Positions 33,431-44,408 of a DNA stretch of 64,000 nucleotides are shown in pieces. How positions within the stretch are numbered: position 1 is the first letter of the stretch; each line of letters begins with the position of its first letter. The notes under the pieces are model-generated. The model was not told the origin of the DNA. It worked only from the letters and a program-made list of their open reading frames with translations, and made no database searches. The translations under genes were made by a program, and so were the position numbers. The DNA is from Siphonodentalium dalli (lineage: Eukaryota > Mollusca > Scaphopoda > Gadilida > Siphonodentaliidae), in the NCBI GenBank assembly GCA_032622095.1, contig CP136061.1, positions 187,368,369 to 187,432,368 of the forward strand, written 5' to 3'.

Positions 33431-33490
33431 ATGGCATCTAAGAAAAGCAAGTCAGATATTGTGAAAATGTTTGGGGGGGGGGGGGGGGGT
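33431..33490 (+). other. Short open start (MASKKSKSDIVKMFG) cut by a poly-G run
   Basis: An ATG in good context opens a lysine-rich stretch and then runs into poly-G. It resembles the start of some transposon-derived proteins, but nothing downstream supports a gene. The region is also a possible but unproven place for the missing 5' exon of MRPL2. Confidence 0.15.
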
Positions 33491-35802
33491 GATGATTGGG
33501 GAGTAGTCTAGTAGATAACGTTAGTAATGGTCAAAGTTTTATTTGATATAAACTGATTTATTTATAGTGTCCATTTCAGAGAGTATGGTAGCATCCTTAT
33601 GGTTTCAACATTGAATCATCATGAACATCATCAGTGAAATGATTCAGAAGTTCTCCTTCAAATCCAATTTGACAGCACATGTGCTAAATGTTATTGTGCG
33701 CTCAGGCAGCACATCACAGAAACCTGGAAGACCGTAAGATTATCTACTACTATTCCACACCCATATTAGCATGGAGCACCTATATTCAATGGAATTGCAG
33801 CTCTTGAATCAGGGTCTAGCATAGAGGTTTCAAAATGATAGAAGTCAGTTCTGCTATATGTTAATAGGGGGAAGTGGATGATTATCAAGGAGAAGTCATA
33901 ACGACTGAAGATTAATTAATACCCCTAAAGCAGACTTTTATGATTAATTAAAGTATTGTGTGATACAAAACCCATTTACAATCCAATTACATGTATAGTC
34001 AGAACAGGCATCATTAGAACCAGTAAAAACTGGTTATACTGTTTTGGCATATGCATCATGGAAAAAAGCACCCGAAGAGTAACCATGTCGCATCATCAAA
34101 TGAACTGCCGACTGTTTGCAACATAAGTTTGTAGTACTCATTTTGTCGGAATCTCTTTGATATGTGATCAAAGGTTGTTAACCCATCGGTTGTAGATTAA
34201 ACTGTGTAAAACAAACATGGTATTCAATAATACCCGGCATTTTCCGATGTAAAAATAAATAATGCAGATTGATCGATGATGGAAATGGTAATCGATTATC
34301 GGCTTTATCAACGGTTCATCGATTATATGATTAATCGTGGCACCCCTAGATAAAATTCATATCTCCCGGGAAGAAAAGAGGGAGAAGTGAGAGATTTTAA
34401 CTTTTAAGCAGAAGAAATCTCCCATATATCCCTCTAAGACTGGTCTCTAAGTTGCATAAACAGTTGGGACTCATGCAGCCCAGAACTACTCTTGAGTTGA
34501 CATAAAAATTACATCAACTTCCAATTTGCATTGATATATGAATAATTGATAGTTTTTCATCAACATTAAAGACATATTATGGACTTGTGCGAGTGCATGG
34601 AACTGATGAGTTAGTACTCATTCGCTAAGCCAACTGTGGGAATGTAGCATTCTACTAATATCACCGAAAATCTCGAAGAAATCGACCATACCATTCCATA
34701 GATATCACCACTTGAACTACGCTTAATTGTAAATATTTACATCTCGATTCAGGACACAACAATCGGCGATAAACTAACGCAAATGATTTGTCATCGAGAG
34801 TCACTGCATTTAATTAATATATAAGAATGATGGTGTGTTTGCTGTAAGTTTGGATTAATATTCGTAAAAATAACTACATTGGGCAAGATTATTCTCCATT
34901 TCTATTTGATCACCCAACAGGAGTATTTCACATCACTTTAAATCACTATTACTGTAACTATTATATCAGTGAATCTCACAGGAAAATGAAGAAATGGCTG
35001 TTCTTATACTAGTATACCAAAATCAAGAGAAATGAATAAATAGAGGAGGCAGAATGGATCAGAGTATCAATCCTTTTATCAGACATATATTCACATTTCA
35101 CTTGAGGCTTTGTATGTCATGATATATATAAAAATGAATATACTGAGTCAGCATTTGTATGAATGCGGGAAAGAACAGTACTTTCCATTTCCACAAACTA
35201 GACTGAGCGAACTTGATTTCAAGAATGTGGAAAGAACAATATTTCATTGTACATTTCAGGGGTCCACCCTCAATGGAGGAAATTATACTATGTGAGAACA
35301 GAGTTGTACTCTCTGAAATTGTGAAAACGTCACAATTATATTGCATTGTCATGATGATACATTGTCTATTGAAAAGTGTCGATGGCTCGAAAGGCCTTTA
35401 GATGTTAAACTTTATGTAAGCTGCAAACATGCCTTAATTTTCTTGGAGCTATATATATGTAGGGCGATTCTCCTGTTACATGCGTTACATCTCACCAACT
35501 TTTTTCACATTTGAGACCTGACAACTGCCATACTAATATTTCAAATATGGAACAATTATATTTTTTCCAATGACGTACTTGTTCATATTTGATGTGGATC
35601 TTCATTCAACTCAATATCGGCCAATTCTTCAGATTTATATCCTGGCAAATTTTGTTACATCACAAATGCATTTTTGGGACCACGTACATGTCTTTAAATG
35701 AATTTTAAGCGCCAACTTATGAGAGTAATCATGGATAGGGGAAGAATAATTTTGTTTTGAGATCAGGGAAATCAATTATATGGAAAAGCAAAGGTACAGT
35801 AA
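33491..35802. other. Unassigned spacer upstream of the first visible MRPL2 exon
   Basis: AT-rich. Near 34265-34350 'taatcgattatcgg' and 'attaatcgtggcacccctag' look like the terminus of a hAT-type element (minus-strand end 'AGGGGTGCCACGATTAATC'), but I could not find its partner end. The missing 5' exon(s) of MRPL2 (about 40 codons including the mitochondrial presequence) should lie here or further upstream. Confidence 0.35.
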
Positions 35803-36004
35803 TGCCCTAAATAATCGACTCCTTAACCTCAACAGAATTAGGGGTAATTTTTCAGGATTTAGTCGGAAATATGGCTTGTTGCCATTCATCGGAAAGCTCT
35901 CACTGAGAGCTTTCCGATGAATGGCAACAAGCCATATTTCCAACTAAATCCTGAAACGTACCCATAATTCTGCTGTGGTTAAGGAGTCGATTATTTAGGG
36001 CTTA
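35803..36004. mobile_element. Near-perfect 200-bp palindrome (hairpin MITE)
   Basis: The left arm 35803-35902 is almost exactly the reverse complement of 35904-36004. The centre is GCTCTCA-C-TGAGAGC at 896-910 of the 35-kb block, and the outer ends are 'gccctaaataatcgactcct' and 'aggagtcgattatttagggc'. It ends about 100 bp before an MRPL2 exon. There are a few mismatches and a one-base loop. Confidence 0.85.
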
Positions 36005-36107
36005 ATGCATTTGTTCTACATACCTTAATTATCCTACAGTTTTTTGATCAATATATGCCTAAAACATTCAAATGCTACACAGTTGTCTTATTTAATTTTT
36101 ATTGCAG

Positions 36108-36253
36108 ACCTAAATGGCCTCTGAGATATAAAATTAACACAAAGCATCACATGAAAAGATATGCTCAGTGGCCTGTAGATGAAATCACTGGTGAGAAAAA
36201 ATATACCACTGAACCTGTTGACTTCTTCAAAACTGGGGGACGGGCTGCTGATG
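36108..36253 (+). CDS. MRPL2: Mitochondrial ribosomal protein L2 (uL2m), first visible exon
   Basis: 146 bp between a good acceptor (ttttattgcag) and donor (gtgagt). It encodes PKWPLRYKINTKHHMKRYAQ..., ending FFKTGGRAADG. This corresponds to the start of the L2 RNA-binding (OB-fold) domain; 'KTGGR' matches the hallmark at this point in uL2m. Begins in the last base of a codon and ends with one base of the next. The start codon and presequence are not in this exon. MRPL2 is a large-subunit mitoribosome protein at the peptidyl-transferase centre, imported into the matrix. Confidence 0.9.
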
Positions 36254-38084
36254 GTGAGTTTTTACTCTCATATGGTTTTGTAGATGTGTTTAGCAAAGTC
36301 ATTGATAATGCGGTTGTGAGTGAGTCGTATCTCTTGCACTGGTTTGAAATGTTTTGGAATCACATGAGATGAAATGGCCACAAAAGCCTGCAAAATCCTA
36401 TAATATTTTATTATGTTGCGAGGTTGGCAGCTCCCTTGAGCGACATCATGGTGTTTATGTTATTTTATTAGCATGGGCTGGCTACTATTTTTGAAAGATA
36501 TTTTCTGAAGTACTATTTGCCATACCGGTTAGTTTCTAGCACCCTCAATTTATAGAATGAATTGCCAATGGAGTTGTCAAAATTAAGTGACCCAGACAGC
36601 ATCTCAGTCAATGTCAATAAGCAGCCACAGCATGCCTATTAATTTGGGTATCAACTCAGCGAATTGGTGAATGGTGTGGCCTTCCATAAAATTTATAACA
36701 CGTGCATCAATGATTTTATTTCTCCAGGTCATAGAGTTACTTTCAGAAGTACGCTTGTCTATGTCTGAATCATAACTGAGTCACTTAGGCCTTAAAATCC
36801 ATTCATTTTCGCGAGAATCAAAGTTGATTCACAAGTCTTGTGACTGCTTGTGCTTTAATTTTAACTTTTCTCAGAGTTGAATTTAGCTTATTTCTCAACA
36901 GTAATATCTTACTTTAAGATCTTAAAAAAGCTACCCTCTCCCTGTATATTCAGTCAAGTGAGTTGTGATGCGAATGTGACAAGAATGCAGAATTGTAATA
37001 TTTATTGTACATGTATAGCTTTCAATATTGAAAGATTTACCTTTAGTCAAATAAAAGAAACATACAGTAGTACCTATAATATGACTATCTTTCTAAACAC
37101 CTCAAAAAAAGAAAGTCCCCCCTAATATATTCGGTAATATTTTATGAGATATTGGATGGATTTTGACGAAACTTTACGCAAATGTTTAGTGGTATCTGAT
37201 ACACAACCTTTGTGAGGCACTGTTCTGTGAGTTATGTTATGGCCGACTGAGCATGAATTGAATGGAAGAGGGGTGCTTTTCAAAAGTTGCAAAACACTGA
37301 CATAGAGTGGACAGTCACTCCATTGTTCCATTGTTCACACAAGTTGTTACTGGCTGTAAATGTGGTCTGAAAGTGACACAGTGAGTCCACGATAACATGT
37401 GTGTCATCTTTGGGACACAATGTTCCTGCTGCATGCCCAGGCCATTCAGTCCAACCACATTCCTTTGGAATGACACCTTGAAGTTCCATGCTGTGAGCAA
37501 CACAGAGTTATTGAAATCAGTCTCTTTGAAGCCATTTTTCAGTAAACCATGTTTCCTACCATGTAGGCCATTGAGGTGCCAACAGATAAGGATGTTCCAA
37601 GTCTGCGAGAAGTGGGGACAAAGGCACAGCTGAATGTCTGTGATCACTCTACCTGTGTTTTTGCAACTTTTGAAAAGTGCCCCTCTACCATTCAATTTGT
37701 GCTCACTCAGCCATATCTCACCTCACAGCACAGTAATTAGCACACTTGATGTCTTTGGTACCACAAATCATTTGTGGAAAGTTTCATCAAAATCCATCCA
37801 ATATCTCATAAAATATCACCGAATATATTAGGGGGGACTTTCTTTTTTTGAGGTGTTAACAACAAAGCAAAGATATGTATGCGAGAATCATAGCTGATTC
37901 TCATGTTTCACTTTGCGAGAATCTTTTGCGAGAATCGATTCTGATTCGCATACGAATTATAAGCCCTGTCGCTTGAAAGCTTCATCAAAGGTGAAGAAAA
38001 TTGTGTTAGTCAAATTGTTCTTTTTGGACAGTTATGAAAATATCACTTCTTAAGTTTAAGTACTTTACTATAATTTGTTTCTAG
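36254..38084 (+). other. MRPL2: MRPL2 intron carrying a large inverted-repeat element
   Basis: A GT-AG intron of 1831 bp (gtgagt ... tttctag). Its middle is taken up by the inverted-repeat element at 37095-37858. The rest is AT-rich with no other gene. Confidence 0.75.
37095..37858. mobile_element. Inverted-repeat DNA element with ~200-bp arms
   Basis: The left arm from 37099 (acctcaaaaaaagaaagtcc) mirrors the right arm ending at 37856 (ggactttctttttttgaggt). Inversion continues inward through 'cctaatatattcggtaatat', 'ggatggattttgacgaaact', and 'gaatggaagaggggtgcttt' versus 'aaagtgcccctctaccattc'. No transposase is present. A target duplication is not clear. Confidence 0.75.
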
Positions 38085-38336
38085 GGTCACGAGAGAATTT
38101 CCGACGGGGCGGTGGTGACAAGGTCAAACACAGACTGATTGACACTAAACGTGAAGCTAAAGAAGATGGGTCCAAGCTGACTGAGCGAGTCCTGTCAATT
38201 GACAAGGATAGATATTTTCGGACCGCTCATATAGCACTATTGGGAAGAGATGAACATAAGAGATGGATAATCGCTGCTGATAATGTCAAAGAAGGAGATC
38301 TTATCCACACATACAGTGAAATTCCACGAATGCCAG
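38085..38336 (+). CDS. MRPL2: Mitochondrial ribosomal protein L2 (uL2m), second visible exon
   Basis: 252 bp between 'tttgtttctag' and 'gtcagt'. Its first GG completes the Gly codon left open by the previous exon, and it again ends with one base. It encodes SRENFRRGGGDKVKHRLID, then 'HIALLGRDEHKRWIIAA' and 'GDLIHTYSEIPRMP'. The GGGxK-x-R segment followed by 'RxxHIALL...RWIIA' is the conserved second half of the L2 OB-fold domain, and the order matches uL2m. Confidence 0.93.
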
Positions 38337-38689
38337 GTCAGTTTTATAATCAGATATTGACCTGGACCACAATTTTAAGTTTCAAAGGCAGTAGCATGTA
38401 CAGTACAGCACTCTTTGTGTATATATACTCATTGAGAAATTAATTTTAGGGTTCAGTGAATGCTCAATGTTCCATTTGTTATTTGATATGATTGTAATTT
38501 GGTTTTATGAAGCCACAGAGAATACAAATACATGTAATAGACATGTTTACATTGAGAACTTATAACTTCAAACAGCATACAATGTTAGCTACCTGATTTA
38601 CACATCACTGGGCTTTTTCACGTACATATAAATAGGATATGCAAGAACGTCCGGTGATCACATGCATCATCCGACTGTTGGTAGCTGAC

Positions 38690-38910
38690 ATCAATCCTGA
38701 GTTTAGTGTGCCTGTCATTTGCAGAATGAGGTTCTCAGGGGGTGAATTTGGTGACGCTCACCCTCTGGGGACCTCATTCTGCATGGCCTCATATGCTATG
38801 GGAGACATAGTCTCTGATTGAAGTTCCCAAATGGTGAATATTGTGATTATGCAATGTGTCGTCTGCCAATTTGGGGATATAGAGAAACTAAACTTTAAAA
38901 GAAATAGAAT
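38690..38910 (+). mobile_element. Dispersed MITE-like repeat with an internal stem-loop
   Basis: A stem-loop, 'gcagaatgaggt...acctcattctgc' (38723-38780), lies inside a sequence that recurs, partly inverted, at 46090-46230, 48165-48300 and 48340-48590. Shared parts include 'aatttggtgacgct', 'ctctggggacctcattctgc' and the 'ctatatcccc'-type end. Confidence 0.65.
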
Positions 38911-39329
38911 CTATGTTACGAAGTTTCTATAGAAATTTGATAATAAAGAAACTTTCCAGAGAAGATCCTTATGCTCCTATCTTCCCAACTCAGTTACATG
39001 TTACATACTTATTGATTGATTTTTTTGGCACATCCAGCACCTTTAGTAATAAAAATGTTAGACTCAATATCTGAGTAAATGTTTCCCAGTTACCCTCATA
39101 CATCACAGCAAAGCTTTGTCAAATACACTCTGTAAACTGGTGTACCACGATATCTTCACCCCTGGGTATCTTCTCCCCGATATCTACTCCCGGTGCATCT
39201 TTCCCTGCGCTGGCTATTCCCCCCCCCCCCCCAACCAAGCAGCTGCATATGACACAAAATCATCTTCGACCTTGGTGTCTCCCCCACCCAGCAGCTATGT
39301 ACATATTATGCCCCGACCCCCGTAGGATG

Positions 39330-40100
39330 TTCGGGGCATATAGCTGAGGTCTCAGTCCGTCCATCCGAACATATCACCTTGTAACTCGGGTATTGATTAA
39401 TCAGATTTTGAGATCCTTTAGTTTGGTGATAGCAGAGCTTGCGGGACAGGTTTTGTTCATTCATTTTTACCAGAGTTTTGGTCCTTGATTGACTTGGAAA
39501 ATCGTGAAATTTGTGTCCGTATGAACATTTCAGTTTTAACCTGGTGTTAATTATCAGATTATGTTGTCCTTTGGCATGGTGATAGCACAGATTGGGGGAA
39601 AGGATACCCACATACTAGAGGTTTTGTCCATTAATTTTTACCAGAGTTACAGCCCTTGCTTGACTTTGAAATTTGTGAATTTTTTGTCCGTACGAACACT
39701 TTTAACTTGGCAGTGCATGGATCATCGGATTTGGTTGTGCTTTGGTATGTGATTGCACATCTTGAGTGAAAGATACTCTCTTACTGTGGGTTTCAATGAT
39801 TCATATCTACTAGAATTACGGCCTTTGTTTCACTTGGAAATTTTTTAATTTTGTGTCCGAAAGAACATTTCAGTTTGTAACTTGGGTAAGGAACATCAGC
39901 TTTAATTCCATCATGGATTATCGGATATGGATGTGCTATGGTATGGTGATAGCCCAGCATGCAATAAAGGATACCCTTAATTTTATGTGTCCTTATGAAA
40001 TTGTAAGCTTGTAACTTGGGCATGAATCATTAAATTATGTTGTGCTTTGGTGTGTTGGTTGCCCAGTTTCAGGGGAAAGGATACCACTTCTTGGATTTGG
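39330..40100. repeat. Diverged tandem repeat, ~170-bp spacing
   Basis: Units are marked by 'gtccgtatgaacatttcag' variants near 39510, 39686, 39856 and 39990. Each is followed by 'taacttggg', then 'atggtgatagcccag' and 'aaaggatac'. No conserved frame. Confidence 0.7.
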
Positions 40101-40494
40101 AAAATAAAAAAAAAAAATTCCATTCCAAAAAATATTTAGCATTACCCACTCTCTAAACTGAGCGTCGAGTGCGTATGTTTGGCATGACATTGAACTTGTT
40201 ATTATATTGCTTATTTTGCTTTATAAGATAAAGATAAGATACTCAGAGTGGGGGTGGGGAGTTGGGGGGAGATACATGGGGGGGGGTAACCCCGGGGGGA
40301 GATAAATGTTACACCGGTAACAATTGGGGATGTATCTTGTACATGTGTATATTTTAATTATCATAAAATCAACTGCACATCTGGTTTTATTGTAAAACCT
40401 GTTTTGTCTGAGACAAGCGTCTTTTCAAATATAGAAATGTTTTATGAAGCGTTCTATGGGTGATAAAGGAGATGGCTTTTCACAATATTTTTTG

Positions 40495-41285
40495 TTTATT
40501 ATTATACCCCCCCGCAACGAAGTTATGGGGGGGGGGTGGTATACTGGAGTCAGCTCGTCTGTCGTCCGTCCGTCCGTGGACACAAATTTGTCCAAAGTTT
40601 TTCTCAGTCGTTTTTTTATCAATTTCCGTGAAACTGGGCACATACATCAACCACCATGGGAACCCATGCATCTGCGATGCATTATGACATCTGTCGGACT
40701 GTTTTTGGTGGAGTTATCCCCCCCTTTTTCGACTTAGAAAATCTTCGCAACATGTATACTTTTGTCCGAGCTTTCATTCCTACATTTTTTGTCAATTTTA
40801 AAAAAACGTGGCACAGATATTTAGTACCATGGGAACTTGTGCACCTGCGATTATGACGTCTGTCCGACATTTTTTGGTGGAGTTATCCGACTTATCCCCC
40901 TTTTTCGACTTAGAAATTATTTTGCAACATGCATAATTTTGTCCCAGCTTTTATTCCTACATTTTTCGGTCAATGTTTTTTAATCTTGGCACTGATATTT
41001 AATACCATGGGAACTTGCGATTATGATGTCTGTCTGACTTTTTTGTGTGGAGTTATTCCCTTTTTTCGACTTAGAACATTTTCGCAACATGCATAATTTT
41101 GTCCAAGCTTTTATTCCTACATTTTTCGGTCAATAGATTTAAGATTAGGGTTAGGGTTGTACACCTGCAATGGGAACTGTTATTTTATTATTTTAACTAA
41201 ATGCTTACTGACATGTGAAACATCTTTGTATTTTAAAAACAGGGGGGTATCCTTAGTCCCATTCGGACAGTCACACCTCTAGTTT
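40495..41285. repeat. Tandem repeat of ~170 bp with poly-C/poly-G termini
   Basis: It begins 'attatacccccccgcaacga' and ends 'aggggggtatccttagtccc'. Inside are 'gtccgtccgtccgtgg' and three or more units with 'tttttcgacttag', 'cttttattcctacattttt' and 'ccatgggaact'. I associate such sequences with marine-invertebrate genomes. Confidence 0.65.
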
Positions 41286-41424
41286 GGTTTAAACAAAACT
41301 GTCTTTTTTTGCCATGTATTTCCAAGTGAACTTTACATTGATATAGTAATACTGATATTGATTAGTTATTGATATACAAATGAGGCACAAGCATTTAATT
41401 GAATAATTGTACTTTTCTTTTCAG

Positions 41425-41832
41425 TCAAACCTATCGATGGTGATTCACATCCTGTAGCTGCACTGCCTATCGGAACATTGATTCACAATGTTGAAATTTT
41501 CAAAGGCCAAGGTGGTAATAAGGCCAGAGCAGCTGGAACGTGTTGTGTTTTATTGCGAAAAACTGGTGATAAATGTATACTGAAAATGCCGTCAAAGAGA
41601 GAAATCGCAATTGATAATGAGTGCATGGTAACTGTGGGGCGAGTTTCCAATATCGACCATGATAAGGTGAAATTTGAGAACTTTTGGGAAAAGAGAGCGC
41701 TAGGCATCAGACCTAGAAGTGGCTGGTGGCATCGGAAGCAGGGGGTACCATGGACGGAAGATCCGACCAATCAGACCAATGATAAAATATGACAAACCGC
41801 CCATTGGAAATGCTGATGTATTTAATATGTAG
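41425..41832 (+). CDS. MRPL2: Mitochondrial ribosomal protein L2 (uL2m), last exon, with +1 frameshift
   Basis: Acceptor 'cttttcttttcag'; the first two bases finish a Val codon. It encodes the L2 C-terminal (SH3-like) domain: DSHPVAALPIGTLIHNVE, GQGGNKARAAGT, then VGRVSN and RPRSGWWHRKQG. Straight translation then leaves the conserved frame and stops at 41790-41792. With one G fewer in the five-G run at 41741-41745 the frame continues as YHGRKIRPIRPM..., the expected uL2m C-terminus, to a TAG at 41830-41832. The visible exons then give about 267 residues, close to the mature part of MRPL2. The extra G is probably a sequencing or assembly error, since everything else is conserved; a real frameshift allele is possible. 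Confidence 0.9.
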
Positions 41833-41836
41833 ATAA

Positions 41837-41842
41837 AATAAA
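41837..41842 (+). promoter_or_regulatory. MRPL2: AATAAA polyadenylation signal of MRPL2
   Basis: A canonical AATAAA lies 5 bases after the frame-corrected TAG stop. The 3' UTR would then be very short. Confidence 0.5.
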
Positions 41843-41936
41843 TATTACATTCTCTATAAATTAAATGAACTATTTCTCCCATTTCTCTCCTTAGACCTTC
41901 ATCATTGCCAGTGACATGATTTTGAGGTACCTTACT

Positions 41937-42111
41937 TTAACTCTTTCAGTGCCAAGTCCGATTTTTGTATCAACCCATATTTCCTTGATCATTTTTCAAA
42001 TTTATTGATTATAATAATGTGATACATTGATGGAAAGAGCTCTTTCCATCAATGTATCACAATATTATAATCAATAAATACAAAAATCGGAGTTGGCACT
42101 GAAAGGGTTAA
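41937..42111. mobile_element. TTAA-bounded hairpin MITE
   Basis: 175 bp, almost fully palindromic: TTAACTCTTTCAGTGCCAA...TTGGCACTGAAAGGGTTAA, centre 'gaaagagctctttc'. The TTAA ends and CTTTCAGTGCC termini suggest a piggyBac-type non-autonomous element. It lies about 100 bp past the end of MRPL2. Confidence 0.8.
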
Positions 42112-42608
42112 ATTCACACAGTACTATTTTTCGTGTACCCGTCAGTGTTTGAATTTCAAACGGAGCAAAAAGTAGTATGAGTTATTACTAAACAACAGGG
42201 GCAATAAGAGGGTTATGTTAATGGTATATAATTTACATGCGGGCAATCAATCTCAGCATCATTATCATCTTATCCAAAAAAAAAAGGCCTTACTATGTGC
42301 AGTGGAAACTCATGGTAACAATGTTGAAATGCTTCTAAGAAATACACACATTCTAGGATGAAGGCACGTCTCCATATAAGTTATTTATGTTAACACACTG
42401 TTTAAATTACATACAGCCAAGTGTTGAGTTTGTTTCTGTAGTCAGCAACTTATATACACGTTTGTGGTTTACTTCTTTCAGTTCAATTCAATGATGTGCA
42501 TAACTATAACTTCATAATGATTATCTGGACCATATTAGCACAGGTCTTCACAACAAAAATTATGATGCAGCCATGTTCCATTTGATCTAAATGTTCATCG
42601 TGATGGTC
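42112..42608. other. Unassigned spacer
   Basis: No gene or element recognised; AT-rich. Confidence 0.3.
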
Positions 42609-42799
42609 TTTAACTCTTCCATGACTGGAGCTTCCTGAAATTTTGCGAAAACCCTAACAATATTTACCATAACCTTGTAAGCCATTGCGTTCTCTTATAT
42701 ATGCCAGGCTCCCTTTGGGAGACTTGCAAAAATAAGAGAATGCACTTGAATGGGATCTTTAATGCTGCAACAGCATGGCTCCTGTCATGAAAGCTTTAA
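42609..42799. mobile_element. TTAA-bounded MITE, family 2
   Basis: It starts TTAACTCTTCCATGACTGGA and ends with a diverged inverted copy ('ggctcctgtcatgaaagcTTAA'-type). The middle has 'cattctcttatata' and 'gcactt' segments also found in the elements at 43059 and 49029. Confidence 0.65.
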
Positions 42800-43058
42800 T
42801 ACATAAGTACTTCAGGGATGATTAAAAACTGACACTGTCATCAGATACAAGACTCTTTAACAAAAATTCTTTGTCCATTTTGAATTCGCACAACACAGCG
42901 CGAATTCATAGCTGAATAGCATTTAAATACGAGTAAAGTAGATGTGGTCAAATAATAAATTCCCATTATATGGCTCTCATAGGCACACTTCAAAAAAATA
43001 CATGTGCTTGTATTCTGGAGCATGAAAATCATCGAATGTCAATTATGAACAATTGTGC

Positions 43059-43325
43059 TTAACCTTTTCATGACGGGAGCTGTTCTGGTGCAGCATTAAA
43101 GATCCTGAACCAGTAAAATCTCTTTATATATGCGAGTCTCCCATGGAGAGCCTTGCATACATAAGAAAATGCACTGGCTTACCAGGTAAAGGTAAATATT
43201 GTTAGGCCAAAGTATTCTCGTATATATATGCGAGGCTTCTTGTGAGAGACTCGCATATATAAGAGACTGAATTGGCGCCTTGTTTATCGCAAAATTTCAG
43301 GAATCTCCAGTCATGGAAGGGTTAA
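43059..43325. mobile_element. TTAA-bounded MITE, family 2, with two internal hairpins
   Basis: It starts TTAACCTTTTCATGACGGGA and ends 'ctccagtcatggaagggTTAA'. Inside, 'tatatatgcgag(t/g)ct' and 'agactcgcatatata' form stem-loops. Related to 42609-42799. Confidence 0.75.
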
Positions 43326-43357
43326 TATAAAGATATTCATCCTTCATATCAATAAGG

Positions 43358-44408
43358 GTTGGGGTAATCGTAATCAGTAATCGTAATCAAAGTAATCGAT
43401 TACAAAATTTTGAGTAAAATATCCATATGGATGGGTATTGTATACTCATAGTCTCAGACTTTGGTACTGTGGAGTGTGCAACGATACAAACAACATATTA
43501 GAAAGTTAGTAAAATTTTGTCATTTGTTATGTCAGTGGTACAGTGTGTATGTACATTATCTCAGTGGACACAGATAACAACACACAAGTGTTGAATACAG
43601 CATGAATGGCAAAAAACTTGTGATACAGACAATGAAATGTTCTTATATGAATAAATAGGCTAGGATTAAATTGAATTGGGACTGCTGCAGACAATGGCTG
43701 TAGAGTCACACTGGTACAATAGGGCTAATTAACTGAACAAAGCAGGTGTGATGTACACAGGTAGACCAAATTAGCTGGTTTGTCATTTACTGCACTCATT
43801 GAGTTAAGCCGCATTTAATCCTCTTCAGGATTAACAACGGATGATCATCAAATAAATCTTAGTATTATTTTCATTGTGTTGGGTATTGAATCTAACAGAA
43901 CATGAAAATAATTTATAAATGTTGCTGGTGATATTTTCATAAATATTATGCGCTAGTTTAAATCCATGTAAGAAAATTAAAAATATATTAAAATATATTT
44001 ACATAAATAAATACACATAAAACATAATGTATTCCCAATAAGTTGGTGCATAATTTCATGTTGAAACCTTTCCAATACATGTAAATGTAAAAAGTTTATA
44101 TGTTTATTGCTTGCTTCTTTCTATTGTTTCAGTCGTTTCTATTTTCCATGTTATGCAGTGATGTCTTTATTCAATCAAATTTGATGTGTTAATTTGAATT
44201 ATTTCATTATTTATTACTATGCGATCAAAATGGTTGGAAACTAACAATTGTAATCAGATGTAATCAAAAAGTAATCGATTACATTTACTAAAGTAATTGT
44301 AATCATAATCGATTACATTGGAAAAAATTTAATCAGTAATCGTAATCATGTAAATCAAAAGTAATTGTAATCGTAATCGATTACATTGGCATGTAATCAC
44401 CCCAACAC
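43358..44408. mobile_element. DNA transposon-like element with GTAATC-rich ends
   Basis: The left end 'gttggggtaatcgtaatcag' and right end 'gcatgtaatcaccccaac' are inverted. Both subterminal regions (43368-43405 and 44250-44400) are packed with 'taatcgattac', 'taatcgtaatc' and related 6-11-mers. The core is AT-rich and has no transposase ORF. Family not assigned. Confidence 0.65.

Larger units (their letters stand above)
38337..41424 (+). other. MRPL2: MRPL2 intron filled with repeats
   Basis: A 3088-bp GT-AG intron (gtcagt ... cttttcag). It contains the dispersed repeat at 38690-38910 and two tandem-repeat blocks (39330-40100 and 40495-41285). Confidence 0.75.

Noticed and set aside
35803-36004. 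MicroRNA precursor
   Set aside because: Arms of about 100 bp are far longer than a miRNA hairpin; a palindromic MITE fits better.
37315-37695. 126-residue minus-strand ORF in the MRPL2 intron
   Set aside because: Lies in the centre of an inverted-repeat element, overlaps other frames, and has no domain.
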